64,000 nucleotides of DNA from Corynebacterium uberis (GTDB lineage Bacteria > Actinomycetota > Actinomycetes > Mycobacteriales > Mycobacteriaceae). The stretch lies in contig NZ_CP085051.1 in assembly GCF_020616335.1 (NCBI RefSeq), positions 1,116,001 to 1,180,000 on the forward strand, given 5' to 3'. Each line of letters opens with the position of its first letter. Position 1 is the stretch's first letter. The position numbers and the translations under genes were made by a program. The notes under the pieces were generated by a model. The model did not search any database. It saw nothing but the letters and a program-made list of their open reading frames with translations, and had not been told where the DNA came from. This document shows, piece by piece, positions 55,190-64,000 of the stretch.

Positions 55190-56167
55190 ATGGAACATCG
55201 CGGTGGTCAATACTCTCGGGGCGAAAACGGCGACTCCCGCGAAAACGGCGGGAATTCCGGCCGGCCCTCGGGAGGCCGAAGCGGCGCTGGCCGAGGTAGT
55301 GCAGGCCGCGGCGGAACAGGGCGCGGTGGGGGTCCCCGCGGAAACTCGAGAGGCGGCTCCCGCGGCGGCGCCCGGGGCTCACACGGCGGGCCAGGCCAGC
55401 GCCGCGGTCACGGGCAGCGCGGGGGCGCCGGCCGCGATGAGGGCAAGGGGCGGCTCAATCCGCAGCGGTCGGGTTTTCGGGAAGAACGGCTGAATAAGCG
55501 CCAATCGGAGCCTGATCTCCCGGATGATATTGACGTCCGTGACTTGGATCCGCTGGTGCTCCAGGACCTCAAGGTTTTGTCCAAGGTCAATGCGGATGCC
55601 GTGGCTAAGCACATGATCATGGCTGCGACTCTGATGGAGGATGATCCGCAGTTGGCTCTGCGCCATGCGCGGGCGGCGAAGGATCGCGCCGGTAGGGTCT
55701 CGGTGGCCCGGGAGACCAACGGCATTGCTGCGTATCGCGCGGGGGAGTGGAAAGAGGCGCTGTCGGAGCTTCGTGCTGCGCGCAGGATGAGCGGGGGACC
55801 TGGCTTGTTGGCCATCATGGCTGATTGCGAGCGCGCGTTGGGTCGCCCTTTGAAGGCGGTGGAGTTGTCACGTAGCCCTGAGGCGGCAGAGCTGGATCCT
55901 GCCTCGGCCGTGGAGTTGGCCATTGTTGCTGCCGGTGCCAGGAGGGATCTGGGCCAGGATGAGGCGGCGGTGGTGACGCTCGAGCGTTTGGGTCCGTCGT
56001 TGGAGTCCTCGGGCTACGTTGCGGCTCGGTTGAGCTACGCGTATGCGGATGCGCTGTTGGCGGTAGGCCGGGTGGCGGAGGCCCGCCGTTGGTTTGAGCA
56101 TTGCCGGGAGAATGATCGAGATGAGCTCTTGGATGCGGCGGCACGGCTGGAGGAATTGGATCAGTGA
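55190..56167 (+). CDS. TPR-type protein with an RGG-rich N-terminus
   Basis: 325 residues from ATG 55190; in-frame ATGs at 55175 and 55187 are alternatives, with AAGGAG at 55180-55185 between them. Residues about 5-85 consist almost only of Gly, Arg, Ser and Asn with many RGG/GRG tripeptides, resembling RNA-binding RGG boxes. The C-terminal 200 residues form helical tetratricopeptide-like repeats (e.g. NGIAAYRAGEWKEALSELRA, YAYADALLAVGRVAEARRWF). Function unknown. Its stop overlaps the start of the next gene. Confidence 0.8.
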   Translation: MEHRGGQYSRGENGDSRENGGNSGRPSGGRSGAGRGSAGRGGTGRGGGPRGNSRGGSRGGARGSHGGPGQRRGHGQRGGAGRDEGKGRLNPQRSGFREERLNKRQSEPDLPDDIDVRDLDPLVLQDLKVLSKVNADAVAKHMIMAATLMEDDPQLALRHARAAKDRAGRVSVARETNGIAAYRAGEWKEALSELRAARRMSGGPGLLAIMADCERALGRPLKAVELSRSPEAAELDPASAVELAIVAAGARRDLGQDEAAVVTLERLGPSLESSGYVAARLSYAYADALLAVGRVAEARRWFEHCRENDRDELLDAAARLEELDQ

Positions 56168-57168
56168 CGCAGCTCAAAGATATAACCGATGCCCTGCTAT
56201 TGGATCTTGACGGCACTGTCTGGGAGTCTGGCCGCGCCATCGCGGGGGCGGTGGAGGCGATCGTTGCCAGCGGCGTGGACGCCCTGTACGTGACCAATAA
56301 TGCTTCGCGTGCGCCCGCGGACGTGGCGCAGATGCTCCAGGCCATCGGGCTGAAGGCGGATTCCCGCCAGGTGGTGACCTCGGCACAGGTGGCTGCGGAG
56401 TTGGCGGCGCAGGTCAGCGGGTCGGGCGCGCGGGCGCTGGTGTTGGGCAGCCCGTCGTTTAAGCAGTTGGCTGAGGATGCCGGCCTGGTTGTGGTCTCTG
56501 GTATGGAGGATCCGCAGGGCCCTCCGGAGGTTGTGTTGCACGGGCATAATCCGGAAACCGGGTGGGCGCAGTTGTCCGAGGCCGCGTTGGCCTTGCGCGC
56601 GGGGGCGCGGTATATCGCGTCGAATCTGGACTCGTCATTGCCGTCGGATCGCGGGCTGATGGTGGGTAATGGCTCCATGGTGGCAGCTGTGGTCAGTGCG
56701 ACGGGGATTTCGCCGACATCTGCGGGCAAGCCGGAGCCGGCGATGTTTGAGGCTGCGGCCCGTTCGGTGGGCGCGCAGCGCCCCTTGGCCGTTGGAGATC
56801 GCTTGGATACGGATATCCGGGGTGGAAACAACGCACAGATGCCCACGTTGCATGTGATGACGGGGGTCTCGCGGCAGCGGGATCTCATTGCGGCACCGCC
56901 GCAGGATCGTCCCACGTATCTCGCCGCGGATTTGGGCGGGCTTTTCGACGCCCCGGACTCGCTGCGCCCGCAGCCTCAGGGCGACTTTGTGGCTCAGGTG
57001 GCGCCTGCGGGTGCGCGGGTGGAGCTTCGCGGAGGCACGGGGGCGTCGACAAGCATGCAGGCACTGCGTACGGTGCTGGGCGCGGTGTGGGCGCAGGACC
57101 GGGAAGCGGAGTGGACCGTGGCTGCCTGTAGTGATGCTGCCGAGCGGTGCATCGCGGAGTGGAGTTGA
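56164..57168 (+). CDS. HAD-superfamily hydrolase, class IIA
   Basis: 334 residues, GTG start overlapping the TPR stop. HAD motif I LLLDLDGTVWE near residue 12, motif II VTNNAS, the conserved Lys in SAGKPEPAMF and motif III VGDRLDTDIRGGNNA, with the class IIA cap in between: the NagD/phosphoglycolate phosphatase-like group. About 80 extra C-terminal residues follow (QGDFVAQVAPAGARVELRGG ...). The substrate cannot be assigned. Confidence 0.88.
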   Translation: MTQLKDITDALLLDLDGTVWESGRAIAGAVEAIVASGVDALYVTNNASRAPADVAQMLQAIGLKADSRQVVTSAQVAAELAAQVSGSGARALVLGSPSFKQLAEDAGLVVVSGMEDPQGPPEVVLHGHNPETGWAQLSEAALALRAGARYIASNLDSSLPSDRGLMVGNGSMVAAVVSATGISPTSAGKPEPAMFEAAARSVGAQRPLAVGDRLDTDIRGGNNAQMPTLHVMTGVSRQRDLIAAPPQDRPTYLAADLGGLFDAPDSLRPQPQGDFVAQVAPAGARVELRGGTGASTSMQALRTVLGAVWAQDREAEWTVAACSDAAERCIAEWS

Positions 57169-57169
57169 T

Positions 57170-57304
57170 GTGCAGGCCGCGGAGGTAGAGCAGAGGGTGC
57201 GCCAGATTCTGGAAGAAGATGCCACGACTGCCCAGGAGATCGCCGAGCAGCTAGAGCGCGCGCATGAGGTACTCAATGAGGCGCTCAAGGACAAGGATGC
57301 GTAA
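57170..57304 (+). CDS. 44-residue acidic helical protein
   Basis: GTG 57170 with GGAG 5 nt upstream. The product is about 44 residues, rich in Glu, Ala and Gln (EVEQRVRQILEEDATTAQEI, then EQLERAHEVLNEALKDK), and probably one or two amphipathic helices. It fits exactly between the HAD gene (2-nt gap) and tlyA (no gap), so it is likely translated as part of the operon. Function unknown; too short for many gene finders. Confidence 0.65.
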   Translation: MQAAEVEQRVRQILEEDATTAQEIAEQLERAHEVLNEALKDKDA

Positions 57305-58126
57305 GTGGGTACAAAAAGAAGGCTAGACGCGGAGCTGGTGCGCAGAAAGATCGCGCGCTCCCGTGAGGCGGCCGTGGAAATGATCAAGCAGGGTCGCGTC
57401 AGCGTCGGAGGTTTTCGCGCGCTCAAGCCGGCCACCGCGGTGGGCCCGGATGTCTCGATCAAGGTCACAGGCCAGGCGGATCAGGAGTGGGCTTCACGCG
57501 GTGCGCACAAGCTCCTGGGTGCTTTGGAGACCTTTGAGCCGCAGGGCCTGAGCGTGCGGGGGCTGCGGGTGCTTGATGCGGGGGCGTCGACAGGCGGGTT
57601 CACGGATGTCCTTCTGGCGCGCGGCGCGGCGAGCGTCGTAGCTGTGGATGTGGGCTATGGGCAGTTGGTGTGGCGGCTGCAAAATGATCCGCGGGTGCAG
57701 GTGATGGATCGGACCAATATTCGGAATCTGACCCCGGATCTTATCGGCGGGCCCTGCGAGATGATGGTCGGCGATCTTTCGTTTATCTCCCTGCGCCTGG
57801 TTCTGCCGGCGATTGCGCAGTGCCTGACTCCGGGGGCCGCACTGCTGCCCATGGTGAAGCCGCAATTTGAGGTGGGCAAGGAGCGGCTGGGCCACGGCGG
57901 GGTTGTGCGCTCGCCGCAGTTGCGTGCAGAGGTCACCGCGGAGGTCGCAGACTTTGCCGCCACCCTTGGGCTGACGCTGCGCGGCGTGGTGGCCTCCCCG
58001 TTGCCCGGGCCTTCGGGCAACGTCGAATACTTCCTGTGGCTGGTCAAAGGCGACGAAGCGCACGCATGGGATGCCAGCGAGCGCAGGGCGGCAATTGAAC
58101 GAGCCGTAGCGGAGGGACCGCAATGA
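57305..58126 (+). CDS. tlyA: TlyA-family rRNA 2'-O-methyltransferase
   Basis: 273 residues, GTG start directly after the previous stop. N-terminal S4 domain (about 3-65, RLDAELVRRKIARSREAAVE) and FtsJ-like domain with SAM motif VLDAGASTGGFTDVLLARGA near residue 88 and VKPQFEVGKERLG. TlyA methylates C1409 of 16S and C1920 of 23S rRNA in mycobacteria and affects capreomycin sensitivity. ATGA overlap with nadK. Confidence 0.93.
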   Translation: MGTKRRLDAELVRRKIARSREAAVEMIKQGRVSVGGFRALKPATAVGPDVSIKVTGQADQEWASRGAHKLLGALETFEPQGLSVRGLRVLDAGASTGGFTDVLLARGAASVVAVDVGYGQLVWRLQNDPRVQVMDRTNIRNLTPDLIGGPCEMMVGDLSFISLRLVLPAIAQCLTPGAALLPMVKPQFEVGKERLGHGGVVRSPQLRAEVTAEVADFAATLGLTLRGVVASPLPGPSGNVEYFLWLVKGDEAHAWDASERRAAIERAVAEGPQ

Positions 58127-59082
58127 CCGATTCACAGCGCACCGTCCTGTTGGTGCCGCACACCGGGCGGGCCTCAAACACGCGCTCTGCTGCCCGGGCG
58201 GCGCAGCTTCTCACCGGGGCAGGAATCTGCGTGCGCATCTTGGACACGTACGGCTCCGGTGCCCTCAACGATTATCCCGAGCTGGCCAGCCTCGAGCGGG
58301 TGCCCCACGGCCGGGAGGCGACCTCTGGTGTGGAGCTGGTCTTGGTGCTCGGCGGCGACGGGACGTTCCTGCGCGCCGCTGACCTGGCCCATGACGCAGA
58401 CCTTCCGGTTTTGGGCATCAACCTGGGGCACGTGGGTTTCCTCGCGGAATGGGAGGCGGAGTCGCTGGAGGAGGCCGTGGGGCGGGTTATCTCCCGGGAC
58501 TACCGCATCGAGGAGCGCATGACTGTGCGGGCCACGGTCTATGACGCGGACATGGAGCTGATCGATTCCGCCTGGGCGCTCAACGAGGTCAGCGTGGAGC
58601 ATGAGCGCAACGGCGGCGTCTTGGATGCGAGCCTGGAAGTTGATGCCCGCCCGGTCACGGCCTTCGGCTGCGACGGAGTGATCATCTCTACCCCCACGGG
58701 ATCGACGGCCTACGCCTTTTCCGCGGGGGGACCGGTGCTGTGGCCGGAGCTCGACGCGATGCTTGTGGTGCCCAATAACGCCCACGCGTTGTTTACCAAA
58801 CCGTTGGTTATTAGCCCGGATTCGACGGTGGCTGTGGAATCGCTCAGTCCCTTCGGCCGCGCGGTGGCGGTGATGGATGGCTTCCGGCGCATCAGCATGC
58901 CGCCGGGGGCGCGCGTGGAGGTTGTTCGCGGCGACAGGCCGGTGCGCTGGGTGCGCCTGGACGACCGCCCGTTTACGGATCGGCTGGTGACCAAGCTGCA
59001 CCTGCCGGTTGATGGGTGGCGCGGTCCGAAGTCTCAGGGTGGCCGACCCGGAGACTTAAACCCGCCTCGCTCTGGCAGGTAG
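58123..59082 (+). CDS. nadK: NAD kinase
   Basis: 319 residues. Conserved GGDGTFLRAADLA near residue 78, LGINLGHVGFLAEW, NEVSVEHERNG and the glycine-rich TPTGSTAYAFSAGGPVLWP. Makes NADP from NAD with ATP or polyphosphate. Its last 20 residues are a variable tail. The TAG stop is also the start of the proposed recN -10 box. Confidence 0.95.
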   Translation: MTDSQRTVLLVPHTGRASNTRSAARAAQLLTGAGICVRILDTYGSGALNDYPELASLERVPHGREATSGVELVLVLGGDGTFLRAADLAHDADLPVLGINLGHVGFLAEWEAESLEEAVGRVISRDYRIEERMTVRATVYDADMELIDSAWALNEVSVEHERNGGVLDASLEVDARPVTAFGCDGVIISTPTGSTAYAFSAGGPVLWPELDAMLVVPNNAHALFTKPLVISPDSTVAVESLSPFGRAVAVMDGFRRISMPPGARVEVVRGDRPVRWVRLDDRPFTDRLVTKLHLPVDGWRGPKSQGGRPGDLNPPRSGR

Positions 59083-59085
59083 AGT
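59080..59085 (+). promoter_or_regulatory. -10 box of a leaderless recN promoter, overlapping the nadK stop
   Basis: TAGAGT, whose TAG is the nadK stop codon, precedes the recN ATG (59093) by 7 nt. No ribosome site is seen. Confidence 0.55.
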
Positions 59086-59092
59086 CTGGGGC

Positions 59093-60838
59093 ATGCTTGC
59101 AGAGCTGACCATCGAAAACCTTGGCGTCATTCCCAGTGCGCATGCGGAGCTCAGCCCCGGGTTGACGGTGCTGACCGGAGAGACCGGTGCGGGAAAGACC
59201 ATGGTGGTCACCGGGCTGCGGCTGTTGGCCGGCGCCCGCGCGGAGGCGTCTCGCATCCGTGACGGGGCCTCCCGCGCCGTGGTGGAGGGCCGGTTTGTTA
59301 CCGCGGGCATGCTGCCCGAGCAGGCGCACGCCGCGCAGCACACTGTGACGGAAGCCGGCGGCCAGGCGGATGAGAACGGAGAATTCATTGCCTCCCGGAC
59401 TGTGAGCGCCTCTGGGCGTTCGCGGGCGCATCTGGGCGGGCGCTCCGTCCCGGCGGCGACGCTGACGGAGTTCACCGATCACCTGCTGACCATCCATGGG
59501 CAAAACGATCAGCTTCGTTTGCTCTCCCCGGCCGAGCAATTGGCCGCCCTCGACCAGCTGGACCCACGGATTGCCAAGAAGCGGGCAAGCTACGACGCCG
59601 CCTATGCGGTCTATGCCGAGCTGGCGCGCGACTTGTCTCGGCGCACGCAGCGCCGCCGCGAACTGGCCCAAGAGATTGACCGCCTGACCTTTGCCCTCAA
59701 CGAGATCGATGAGATCAATCCGGTTCCCGGGGAGGATGAGGAGCTGGTGGCCCTGGTGCGCCGGCTTTCCGACGCCGATTCCCTGCGCGAGCAGGCCACC
59801 GCAGCGTTGGCAGCCATCGACGGTGCAGAAGCCTTCGGCGGGATGGCCGGCAGCGATGAGGACGCCGCGGCCTCCACGCTGTTGGGGCAAGCAGCCGCGG
59901 CCTTAAGCGGCTCAGAGGACCCGGAACTCGCGGAGCTGGCCGGCCGCCTTGAACAACTCACCGCCACGCTCGGGGACGTCTCCGCCCAGCTTGGCGCCTA
60001 CCTGTCCGGGCTTCCCGATGACCAAGAGGCCCTCGAAGCCGCGCTCAACAGGCAGCAGGAGCTCAAAACGTTGACCCGCAAATACGCGCCGGATGCCGCC
60101 GGGGTGGTGCGCTGGCGGGACAAGGCACGCACTCGTTTGGAGCGTATCGACGTCTCCCAGGAAGCGCTCGACGAGCTGCGCGACCGCGTGCGCGAGGCGA
60201 AGGAAAAGATGACCCGTGCCGCGACAGCATTGTCCACTGCCCGCGCAGCCGCGGCCAAGCGCCTAGAAAAGGCCGTCACCGCCGAGCTCGCCGGGCTAGC
60301 AATGCCGCACGCCCACCTCCGCGTGGCCCTCAGCAGCGTGGAGCCGGGGCCCAGTGGCGCAGACGCCGTGGAGTTTTTACTTGCGCCTACCCCGCAGGCA
60401 ACTGCGCGCCCGCTGGCCACGGCGGCGTCTGGCGGCGAGCTGTCCCGAGTCATGCTTGCCCTTGAGGTCATCGTCGCGGGCGGAATGCCCGGAGCCACGC
60501 TGGTCTTCGATGAGGTTGACGCCGGCGTGGGCGGCAAGGCCGCGATAGAAATCGGGCGCAGGCTCGCGCGTCTAGCCACCAACAACCAGGTCATTGCGGT
60601 CACGCACCTGCCGCAGGTCGCCGCCTATGCGGACGTCCACCTCCACGTATCCAAGGCGGTAAGCAGCCAGGACGTGCGTTCCGGGGTGCGCCAGCTCAGC
60701 GGGGAAGACCGAGTAGAGGAGCTGGCCCGAATGCTTGCCGGCATGGACGATACGGCGACGGGGCGGGCCCATGCGGCCGAGCTGCTGGCAAAGGCGGACT
60801 CGGAGAAGACCGAACAGCGTTCCTCGGCGTCCACGTAG
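59093..60838 (+). CDS. recN: DNA repair protein RecN
   Basis: 581 residues. SMC-like ATPase for double-strand-break repair: Walker A LTGETGAGKTMVVTGL near residue 27, two coiled-coil arms (about 150-235 and 315-400), ABC signature ASGGELSRVMLALE and Walker B TLVFDEVDAGVGG, followed by VAAYADVHLHVSK. Same order as in related actinobacteria (tlyA-nadK-recN-steA-steB). Confidence 0.96.
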   Translation: MLAELTIENLGVIPSAHAELSPGLTVLTGETGAGKTMVVTGLRLLAGARAEASRIRDGASRAVVEGRFVTAGMLPEQAHAAQHTVTEAGGQADENGEFIASRTVSASGRSRAHLGGRSVPAATLTEFTDHLLTIHGQNDQLRLLSPAEQLAALDQLDPRIAKKRASYDAAYAVYAELARDLSRRTQRRRELAQEIDRLTFALNEIDEINPVPGEDEELVALVRRLSDADSLREQATAALAAIDGAEAFGGMAGSDEDAAASTLLGQAAAALSGSEDPELAELAGRLEQLTATLGDVSAQLGAYLSGLPDDQEALEAALNRQQELKTLTRKYAPDAAGVVRWRDKARTRLERIDVSQEALDELRDRVREAKEKMTRAATALSTARAAAAKRLEKAVTAELAGLAMPHAHLRVALSSVEPGPSGADAVEFLLAPTPQATARPLATAASGGELSRVMLALEVIVAGGMPGATLVFDEVDAGVGGKAAIEIGRRLARLATNNQVIAVTHLPQVAAYADVHLHVSKAVSSQDVRSGVRQLSGEDRVEELARMLAGMDDTATGRAHAAELLAKADSEKTEQRSSAST

Positions 60839-60956
60839 CCGGCGGGGGACCGGGCGGGAGTGCGAGGCAGGCGACGGAACGAAAAAGCAAAGTTCTGGCC
60901 GCGGTGTCCCGCGTGCCTCCGCCCTTTGGAACTCCATGACATGCACAATCGACGCC

Positions 60957-62144
60957 ATGAGTCTGTTCTCCCGCAAAGACGAGCTGCCCGGCGTCCACGG
61001 GGTGATGCGTGATTGCACCTCCGATAATGCCAAGGGCTTCAAGCGCCTCAGCCAGGGCGACATCGCGATTATTGATGCGCCCGATATCACCCGACAATTC
61101 GCCCAAGAACTCATTGAGTCGAACCCCGCAGTGGTGGTCAACCTGGCCGAATTCTCCACCGGGGCGGTTCCTAATTTTGGTCCCCGGTTGCTTCTGGATT
61201 CCGGAATTGACCTTGTAGAAGACGCCGGCGCGGAGGTGCTATCGCAGCTGCGCGACGGCAAGAAGGGCCGCGTGACGGAGGAAGGCGAACTCTTCCACGG
61301 TGATAAGCACATAGGTTCCGGCCGCCCGGTCAGCGCTGACGATGTGGATGAGACTTTTGCGCACGCCCAGCGCAGCCTCGTTGACCACATGGAAGCCTAT
61401 TTTGGCAATACCATCGAGTTCATTAATTCGGAGGCGCCGCTGCTGGTTGATGGGCTGGGTATCCCGGATACGGGGGAGACCCTGCGGGGCCGCAAGGCGC
61501 TGGTGGTCAGCCCGGGGCCGGGGCACAAGGAACAGCTCGCTGACCTGCGGAATTTCATTCGGGAATATGATCCCGTGGTAGTGGGCGTTGATGCGGGCGC
61601 GGACACCGTGGTGTCCATGGGCTACAAGCCGGACTTTATTGTGGGCAATCCGGACGGCATTGATGCGGCGACGCTGCGCTGCGGGGCGCGGGTGATCCTT
61701 CCTGCCGATCCTGACGGCCACGCCGCCGGCCTGGAGCGCATTCAGGATTTGGGCATTGGGGCCATGACATTCCCGGCCGCGACAAGCTCAGCGACAGACC
61801 TAGCGTTGCTGCTAGTGAATTTCCATGAGGCGGATCTCATCGTTCTTGCCGGCGCACCCTTGGATCTTGATGCCATGTTTGCGCGGCGCTCCGATGCCAC
61901 GCCGTCGGCGCTGGTGACCCGCGCGAAGGTAGGCCCTCGCCTGGTGGATGCCTCCGCGGTATCGAGCCTGTACACGGTGCCGTCGGGCGGTGGCATTGCC
62001 TGGCTGTGGGCGGTGCTCGGGCTGTTGGTGGCGCTCGCCGTGATGGTGGTGATCGCGGGTCTGAACGGGGACGGGAGCTTCGTGGACAACATGATCGATA
62101 CGTGGAATAACATCGCGCTGACCGTCCAGGGTTGGTTTAAGTAA
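60957..62144 (+). CDS. steA: SteA-like protein (cell separation / envelope integrity)
   Basis: 395 residues from ATG 60957; ATG 60936 is an in-frame alternative. It starts MSLFSRKDELPGVHGVMRDC. The cytoplasmic part contains a thiamine pyrophosphokinase-like fold (VVVGVDAGADTVVSMGYKPD, FIVGNPDGID), and one membrane helix lies near the C-terminus (IAWLWAVLGLLVALAVMVVI). In C. glutamicum SteA and SteB act together in daughter-cell separation and envelope integrity; the same neighbourhood supports the name. CACAAT lies 7 nt before the ATG, a poor -10 match. Confidence 0.82.
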   Translation: MSLFSRKDELPGVHGVMRDCTSDNAKGFKRLSQGDIAIIDAPDITRQFAQELIESNPAVVVNLAEFSTGAVPNFGPRLLLDSGIDLVEDAGAEVLSQLRDGKKGRVTEEGELFHGDKHIGSGRPVSADDVDETFAHAQRSLVDHMEAYFGNTIEFINSEAPLLVDGLGIPDTGETLRGRKALVVSPGPGHKEQLADLRNFIREYDPVVVGVDAGADTVVSMGYKPDFIVGNPDGIDAATLRCGARVILPADPDGHAAGLERIQDLGIGAMTFPAATSSATDLALLLVNFHEADLIVLAGAPLDLDAMFARRSDATPSALVTRAKVGPRLVDASAVSSLYTVPSGGGIAWLWAVLGLLVALAVMVVIAGLNGDGSFVDNMIDTWNNIALTVQGWFK

Positions 62145-62178
62145 CGTACGACTTTTCTGACTCGGAGGTTAGAAACAC

Positions 62179-63129
62179 ATGCCAGGAAAAACTGGAGGCA
62201 GGACCGGGTTGGTCGTCGCGGGGCTGGCTTTTGGCATCGCCGCAGGCGTGGCCTTTGGCACGTTGGGGCTTGCGCCAAACCTATCCTCGGGCGCCGGCCC
62301 GGGGGCGGGCTCGATCGCGCAGGAGCGTGACGCGGCGGTCAAGGATGCCCAGATCAATGACGCGCAGGCGCGATCCGCGGACGCGGTGGTGGGGGAGTTG
62401 GCCCGCCCGGCGGTCGCCGATGTGCTCAAGGACCATTCGGTGCTCATTATGCGCACGGCGGATGCTCAGGACGAGGACGTGGCGGCCGTGCGCGCGCTGC
62501 TGCGGCAGTCTGGGGCTACTTTTGCGGGCGGGATCAAGCTGGAGTCGCGCTTCTTATCCCAAGATGGTGCTGATGCGCTCAAGACGGTGGTCACTAACAC
62601 GCTGCCGGCCGGGGCGCAGTTGTCGGAGACGAACCTTGACCCGGGCACGCACGCGGGCGAGGCGCTGGGCTCGGCCCTGCTGGTTAGCCCGCGAGAAGGC
62701 ACGCCGCAGGCCACGGAGGCAGAGCGCGCCACGGTGTTGACCGCCTTGCGCGATGGGGGATTTATCTCCTATGACGAGGGCACGATCTCTCCTGCCCAGG
62801 CGGTGCTCATAGTCACGGGCGATTCTGACGGCTCGGGCGACGCCGCATTTTCGGCAAAGACGCTCGCCGCGATGAGTACTGCCCTGGATAGCCGCGGCAG
62901 GTCCGTGGTGCTGGCAGGCCGGATCCATACCGCTGCTGACACCGGTGCTGTGGGCCAGTTGCGCGCCGCCCATCCGGGTGGTGCGAAGGTGTCTACGGTG
63001 GATTCCGTGGATCGGCAGTGGGGCCGTGTGGCCACGGTGTTGGCGGTGCGCGAGCGCATCGATGGCGCCACGGGTGCCTATGGGGCTGCGGCGTCGGCAG
63101 AGGCGGCCAGTCCCGCGTTGACCCGCTAG
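62179..63129 (+). CDS. steB: SteB-like / MctB-family envelope protein
   Basis: 316 residues, CGGAGG before the ATG. One N-terminal membrane helix (about 10-33, GLVVAGLAFGIAAGVAFGTL), a coiled region (QERDAAVKDAQINDAQARSA), then an extracytoplasmic domain matching the MctB/copper-transporter family (DUF3186) called SteB in C. glutamicum. No copper-binding cluster is evident. Partner of SteA, 34 bp upstream. Confidence 0.82.
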   Translation: MPGKTGGRTGLVVAGLAFGIAAGVAFGTLGLAPNLSSGAGPGAGSIAQERDAAVKDAQINDAQARSADAVVGELARPAVADVLKDHSVLIMRTADAQDEDVAAVRALLRQSGATFAGGIKLESRFLSQDGADALKTVVTNTLPAGAQLSETNLDPGTHAGEALGSALLVSPREGTPQATEAERATVLTALRDGGFISYDEGTISPAQAVLIVTGDSDGSGDAAFSAKTLAAMSTALDSRGRSVVLAGRIHTAADTGAVGQLRAAHPGGAKVSTVDSVDRQWGRVATVLAVRERIDGATGAYGAAASAEAASPALTR

Positions 63130-63385
63130 TTTCCTAGCGTGGGCGGGCGCGGTGTTATGCTGGAGTCCCGTGGGTTGTACGGTCGGCCCCCGCGTTGTGT
63201 GGCGCCATGATTGGCGTGCACGGTGGGTGCCGGGTCCCCGCGGGATTTTTGTATGCACGGCAGGTGTGCGGCGCCGTCAGGGTGGCGCAGCGGGCGTGCA
63301 TGCAGGGAGTTCTTTCGTGGGGATAGGGCCGGACCACCTGATCCTGTTGCGTGAGACTCCGAAGATTCAAGGGGATGACTGGTAG
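63130..63385 (+). promoter_or_regulatory. pyrG promoter and long leader
   Basis: Extended -10 TGTTATGCT (hexamer 63156-63161) predicts a start near 63168 and a leader of about 218 nt. Two alternative hairpins precede a T run at 63246-63250: CCCGCG (63189-63194) with CGCGGG (63239-63244), or TCCC with GGGA (63235-63245). An in-frame open stretch (63152-63385) ends at the pyrG start but has no recognisable domain. Confidence 0.4.

Positions 63386-64000
<615 letters not shown>

Noticed and set aside
63152-63385. 77-codon frame ending at the pyrG start, possible leader peptide
   Set aside because: Trp/Arg/Gly-rich with no ribosome site at its start; kept only as a remark in the pyrG leader entry.

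Overview
The window is a stretch of a GC-rich actinobacterial chromosome, almost certainly Corynebacterium. The gene order rsmD-coaD / polA-rpsA-ptsG-coaE-uvrB / uvrA / infC-rpmI-rplT / pheS-pheT / argCJBD-R-GH / tyrS / tlyA-nadK-recN-steA-steB / pyrG follows the C. glutamicum layout as I remember it, and the 16S, 23S and 5S sequences have corynebacterial features. Nearly everything is core genome on the + strand. No CRISPR array, insertion sequence or complete prophage was seen.

Layout. 1-2.4 kb: end of recG, rsmD, coaD, a TSUP permease and a small secreted protein. 2.4-4.5 kb: the only accessory-looking part, an AT-richer gap plus a lone tyrosine integrase abutting a tRNA gene with a Leu(CAA) anticodon. 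4.5-15.8 kb: polA, a methyltransferase, rpsA, ptsG, coaE, uvrB and two universal stress proteins. 15.8-19.7 kb (minus strand): a metallo-hydrolase, a DoxX-family protein and a HelD/HelR-type helicase. 19.9-27.9 kb: uvrA, an envelope protein pair (one a beta-lactamase-fold lipoprotein), infC-rpmI-rplT with a long structured leader, a TM2 protein and a SpoU-type RNA methyltransferase. 28-34.3 kb: pheST, a Pit phosphate transporter, a small membrane protein and one or two DUF3349-like proteins. 34.3-43.6 kb: an arginine cluster lacking argF, then a Trm112-like protein and tyrS. 43.8-49.4 kb: a galactose operon (mutarotase, Na+/solute symporter, small membrane protein, galT, galK; no galE). 49.5-55 kb: a complete rrn operon. 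55-64 kb: a TPR protein with an RGG-rich N-terminus, a HAD phosphatase, a 44-residue protein, tlyA, nadK, recN, steA, steB and the start of pyrG.

The clearest unifying signal is transcriptional. At least eight genes (rsmD, polA, coaE, uvrB, the 19.7-kb hydrolase, the SpoU methyltransferase, argC, recN) have a TANNNT -10 hexamer exactly 7 nt before the ATG and no good Shine-Dalgarno sequence, as expected for leaderless mRNAs. In three of them the first three bases of the hexamer are the stop codon of the upstream gene. Other points worth checking: infC appears to start at ATC behind a leader of about 313 nt with a terminator-like hairpin; the tRNA beside the integrase has a Leu anticodon but a 5-nt variable loop; and argF is missing between argD and argR. 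No obviously new multi-gene system was found.
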